Source of the DNA: Acinetobacter terrae | GTDB taxonomy: Bacteria > Pseudomonadota > Gammaproteobacteria > Pseudomonadales > Moraxellaceae | Reading direction: 5' to 3' | Assembly (NCBI RefSeq): GCF_013004375.1 | Contig: NZ_JABERI010000024.1 | Coordinates: 1 to 33,143 of the forward strand | DNA length: 33,143 bases | Part shown: one piece after another, positions 30,660 to 33,143 of the stretch | How positions within the stretch are numbered: position 1 is the first letter of the stretch | Layout of the letters: each line of letters begins with the position of its first letter | Made by a program: the position numbers and the translations under genes | The notes under the pieces: model-generated | Database searches by the model: none | Told to the model about the DNA's origin: nothing | What the model saw: the letters and a program-made list of their open reading frames with translations, nothing else

Positions 30660-32060
30660 ATGAGCATGACGACCGTTACCGAACTCCTCTCTCCTGCTGG
30701 CTCACTCAAAAACATGCGCTATGCATTTGCCTATGGTGCCGATGCGGTATACGCAGGTCAGCCGCGTTATAGCTTACGTGTACGTAATAATGCCTTCGAT
30801 CATGACAATCTAAAAATAGGTATTGAGGAAGCTCATGCCTTGGGCAAAAAATTCTATGTGGTGGTGAACATCCAACCGCATAACAGCAAACTCAAGAATT
30901 TTATCCGTGACTTGGAACCCGTGGTTGCCATGCAACCTGATGCGCTGATTATGTCCGACCCTGGTCTGATCATGATGGTACGTGAACATTTTCCAGATGT
31001 ACCGGTTCATCTTTCGGTACAGGCCAATGCAGTCAACTGGGCAACGGTAAAGTTCTGGCAAAACATGGGATTAACCCGGGTAATTTTGTCCCGTGAGTTA
31101 TCAATCGAAGAAATTGAAGAAATTAAAAACAATGTGCCGGGTATGGAAATTGAAGTTTTCGTGCATGGTGCATTGTGTATGGCTTATTCCGGTCGTTGCT
31201 TACTTTCAGGCTATATGAACAAACGTGATGCCAATCAGGGCGCGTGCACCAATGCGTGTCGCTGGGATTATAAAATTCACGATGCAGTTGAAGATGAAAC
31301 TGGAGATGTCATTCCAGTTCAACACATTGAAGAATCCTCATCATGCTGCCAACATAAAGATGCCGACGAGCAACACGCCCTAGAACAACATCAATTTGGC
31401 GAGCCGGTTTTATTACAACGCAATGAAGAAGACATGTTTGCTGCTGAAGAAGATGAACATGGCACTTACTTCATGAACTCAAAAGACTTGCGTGCGGTAC
31501 AGCATGTCGATCGTTTGGCGAAAATGGGCATTCATTCGCTGAAGATTGAAGGTCGTACCAAATCTTATTTTTACTGTGCCCGTACTGCACAAATCTACCG
31601 TAAAGCCATTGATGATGCTTTAGCAGGCAAACCTTTTGATCCATCTTTAATGACCCAGCTTGAAGGCTTGGCAAACCGCGGTTATACCGAAGGTTTCCTG
31701 CGTCGTCATGTGCATAGCGAATATCAAAACTATGAAACCGGTTCATCACGTTTTGACCATCAACAGTTTGTCGGCGAAGTTTTAGAACGTAACGGTGACT
31801 ATATCAAGATTGATGTGAAAAACCGTTTTGTGGTGGGTGATTCTTTAGAGTTAATGACGACGAAAGGCAACATCAATTTTATTTTGACTGAGATTAAAGA
31901 TAAAAAAGGCAATTTGATTGAAGATGCCAAAGGTTCAGGTCATGTCGTTGATATTCCAGTTCCTGCCGATGTCGACATGCGTTATGCCCTGCTGATTCGA
32001 AACTTGCCGAATTCAACTGCAGATATTTCTGCCGCATCTTTGGCTTATCAAGCGATTTAA
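30660..32060 (+). CDS. trhP: tRNA U34 hydroxylation protein TrhP (YegQ, peptidase U32 family)
   Basis: A 466-residue U32-family protein needed for 5-hydroxyuridine at the wobble position of tRNAs; E. coli TrhP is reported to work in a prephenate-dependent route and to need Fe-S assembly. It shows ELLSPAGSLKNMRYAFAYGA at the start, QPRYSLRVRNNAF, VHLSVQANAVNWATVKFW, then the cysteine-rich signature HGALCMAYSGRC (near 170) and GACTNACRWDY, whose cysteines probably hold a cluster. HSLKIEGRTKSYFYCARTAQ and NRGYTEGFLRRH follow. The segment SSSCCQHKDADEQHALEQHQ (about 220-240) is a Cys/His/Asp-rich insert not in E. coli YegQ. Starts at 30645, 30660 or 30666 are possible and none has a clear ribosome site. 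I use 30660. It is followed by yfhL after 12 bases. Confidence 0.92.
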   Translation: MSMTTVTELLSPAGSLKNMRYAFAYGADAVYAGQPRYSLRVRNNAFDHDNLKIGIEEAHALGKKFYVVVNIQPHNSKLKNFIRDLEPVVAMQPDALIMSDPGLIMMVREHFPDVPVHLSVQANAVNWATVKFWQNMGLTRVILSRELSIEEIEEIKNNVPGMEIEVFVHGALCMAYSGRCLLSGYMNKRDANQGACTNACRWDYKIHDAVEDETGDVIPVQHIEESSSCCQHKDADEQHALEQHQFGEPVLLQRNEEDMFAAEEDEHGTYFMNSKDLRAVQHVDRLAKMGIHSLKIEGRTKSYFYCARTAQIYRKAIDDALAGKPFDPSLMTQLEGLANRGYTEGFLRRHVHSEYQNYETGSSRFDHQQFVGEVLERNGDYIKIDVKNRFVVGDSLELMTTKGNINFILTEIKDKKGNLIEDAKGSGHVVDIPVPADVDMRYALLIRNLPNSTADISAASLAYQAI

Positions 32061-32072
32061 AGCGAGATAGAT

Positions 32073-32324
32073 ATGGCATTACTCATCACCGATAAATGCA
32101 TCAATTGTGATATGTGCTTGCCTGAGTGCCCGAATGAAGCGATTTATGAGGGCGACAAGGTGTATGAGATTGATGTAAATCGTTGTACTGAATGTGTCGG
32201 TTTTTATGACCATGAGACTTGTATTGCGGTGTGTCCGATTGAATGCATTATTCCGCATCCTGAACATATCGAAACTCAAGAACAATTATTAGAAAAGTTT
32301 AAAGGTTTGAATCTATTTTTATAA
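32073..32324 (+). CDS. yfhL: YfhL-type 2[4Fe-4S] ferredoxin
   Basis: An 83-residue ferredoxin with two cluster motifs: CINCDMCLPECP near residues 9-20, and CTECVGFYDHETCIAVCP near 38-55, where the enlarged spacing between cysteines is typical of the YfhL/Alvin class with very low redox potentials. It matches E. coli YfhL (start MALLIT, KCINCDMC). It lies 12 bases after trhP, with GAGA before the ATG, so the two are one transcript. A plausible reading is that this ferredoxin supplies electrons for tRNA hydroxylation or maintains the TrhP cluster, but that is inference from the operon. Confidence 0.94.
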   Translation: MALLITDKCINCDMCLPECPNEAIYEGDKVYEIDVNRCTECVGFYDHETCIAVCPIECIIPHPEHIETQEQLLEKFKGLNLFL

Positions 32325-32410
32325 CAATAAACTTGGGGAAAGAAGAATAACAAGTCGTAACTACAAAAAATGTAAATCATAAAAAACGTGAATCATAAAA
32401 ATAAAATGTA

Positions 32411-32445
32411 AAAAGCAAAAGTGCGTGGGGATACTTTGGCTTTTT
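32411..32445 (+). terminator. first candidate terminator after yfhL
   Basis: AAAAGCAAAAGT (32411-32422) pairs with ACTTTGGCTTTT (32433-32444) with one mismatch, then T. Its right arm is also the right arm of the stronger hairpin at 32529-32577, suggesting a duplicated terminator. Confidence 0.45.
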
Positions 32446-32467
32446 ATAAAATGCCAGAGATAAAAAA

Positions 32468-32497
32468 AGGAACTCAGCGTTAGCGCCCTGAGTTCCT
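32468..32497 (-). terminator. terminator downstream of ahpF
   Basis: A 10-bp perfect stem (AGGAACTCAG with CTGAGTTCCT) and an inner CG/CG pair. On the minus strand seven T follow, so it serves the ahpF direction. Confidence 0.75.
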
Positions 32498-32528
32498 ATA
32501 AAAGGGTAAAACAAAAACTTGGGGAACT

Positions 32529-32577
32529 AAAGCCAAAGTGTCTATGTCTAAGTCTACATAGCCACTTTGGCTTTTTT
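32529..32577 (+). terminator. strong terminator between yfhL and ahpF
   Basis: A 12-bp outer stem (AAAGCCAAAGTG with CACTTTGGCTTT), one mismatch, then a 6-bp inner stem (CTATGT/ACATAG), followed by TTTTTT. It ends three bases before the ahpF stop codon and blocks rightward transcription into ahpF. Confidence 0.85.
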
Positions 32578-32579
32578 AC

Positions 32580-33143
32580 TTATTGCCCGTTACGGATAAT
32601 GTAATCAAAAGCAGAAAGTGATGCCTTCGCTCCTTCACCGGTGGCAATGATGATCTGCTTGTACGGCACCGTGGTACAGTCACCGGCAGCAAACACGCCC
32701 TTGACATTGGTTTCGTTGCGCTCATTAATCACAATCTCGCCACGGTTGCTGAGTTCCACTTTAGAGGTTTTCAGGAAATCCGTGTTTGGCAACAGACCGA
32801 TCTGGACAAAGATCCCGGCCAATTCGATGGTTCTGATTTCATCTGTGGCACGGTCCTTGTATTTCAGCGCTGTCACCTGTGAACCGTCACCGACCACTTC
32901 TGTGGAAAGTGCATTCATGATCACCGTGGTATTCGGCAAGCTGTTGAGCTTGTCCTGCAGCACCTGGTCGGCACGCAGTTTGGTATCAAACTCAACCAGT
33001 GTGACATGCTCGACAATCCCGGCAAGGTCAATTGCCGCTTCCACACCCGAGTTACCGCCACCAATCACCGCAACACGTTTGCCTTTGAACAATGGACCGT
33101 CACAGTGCGGGCAGTACGCCACACCACGGGTTTTGTATTCCTG
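32580..33143 (-). CDS. ahpF: alkyl hydroperoxide reductase subunit F (partial)
   Basis: C-terminal 187 residues of AhpF, the NADH-dependent flavoprotein that recycles the peroxiredoxin AhpC. The reading frame runs off the right edge. Visible parts are the redox centre YCPHCDGP (CxxC near the edge), the NADH Rossmann motif [28 protein letters not shown], and the FAD motif [16 protein letters not shown] with the tail [18 protein letters not shown] content is visibly higher than in nearby genes: hand counts of 60-base samples give about 47 to 58 percent, against 43 percent in a trhP sample. The gene ends against a double terminator. No defect is seen in the visible part. Confidence 0.95.
   Translation of the reverse strand, partial: QEYKTRGVAYCPHCDGPLFKGKRVAVIGGGNSGVEAAIDLAGIVEHVTLVEFDTKLRADQVLQDKLNSLPNTTVIMNALSTEVVGDGSQVTALKYKDRATDEIRTIELAGIFVQIGLLPNTDFLKTSKVELSNRGEIVINERNETNVKGVFAAGDCTTVPYKQIIIATGEGAKASLSAFDYIIRNGQ

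Noticed and set aside
32371..32401. Short AATCATAAAAA repeats as a CRISPR-like array
   Set aside because: Only two copies with a 5-base gap; no spacers and no cas genes.

Overview
The window looks like a chromosomal segment of an Acinetobacter-type gammaproteobacterium. The evidence is AT-rich intergenic DNA, a TyrA-AroA fusion directly behind hisC and pheA, a PBP1b gene followed by a TPR lipoprotein (LpoP type), a Nudix/ThiE-like MutT fusion, and high protein similarity to remembered Acinetobacter proteins (NadK, DctA, Fpr, PBP1b). The species cannot be fixed by eye. Most of the window is ordinary housekeeping sequence. Accessory signals are an IS remnant at the left edge, a nested-palindrome element near 14 kb, and a decayed arsenic operon near 29-30.5 kb.

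Layout. 1-110: 3' end of an IS5-like transposase. 200-2322: yaaA (peroxide stress), an alpha/beta hydrolase and a small unknown protein. 2432-6977 (minus): pheA, hisC-type aminotransferase and tyrA::aroA, a compact route from chorismate to Phe/Tyr plus the EPSP synthase step. 7433-10992: fadD-type acyl-CoA synthetase, a DJ-1/PfpI protein and an acyl-CoA dehydrogenase. 11142-12488: dctA. 12914-13915: trpD2/ybiB. 13980-14145: stacked inverted repeats. 14162-15346 (minus): nadK-yeaC. 15788-18766: mrcB (PBP1b) and lpoP. 18826-19725: mutT fusion. 19865-20035: hemP, a 56-codon gene with a Fur-box promoter. 20120-22666 (minus): ygiW-qseB-qseC. 22775-24532: GspE/PilB-type ATPase. 24773-26041: MgtC/DUF4010 membrane protein. 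26038-26760: trmO. 26866-27645: fpr. 27718-28190: two paralogous mini-lipoproteins. 28400-30520 (minus): arsR-arsC-acr3 remnants followed by an intact short CDF transporter. 30660-32324: trhP-yfhL. 32580-end: ahpF, cut by the window edge.

Functional links. Several genes concern iron, redox and oxidative stress: yaaA, hemP, fpr, the yfhL ferredoxin, ahpF and mutT. Prephenate is made and consumed around pheA/tyrA, and the TrhP tRNA-hydroxylation pathway is reported to depend on prephenate. PBP1b and LpoP form an enzyme/activator pair. QseBC with YgiW reproduces the enterobacterial ygiW-qseBC grouping.

Most notable observations: (1) the three ars genes carry independent inactivating lesions, including an acr3 deletion that removes the region expected to hold the conserved cysteine, while the adjacent transporter is intact; (2) a roughly 165-bp multi-hairpin element lies between the convergent trpD2 and yeaC; (3) hemP is an orphan under a textbook Fur promoter, with a 20-bp tandem duplication across its stop; (4) two mini-lipoproteins form a tandem duplicate with a shared Cys pair. 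No clear new multi-gene system was found. The nested-palindrome element and the lipoprotein pair are the best candidates for something undescribed.
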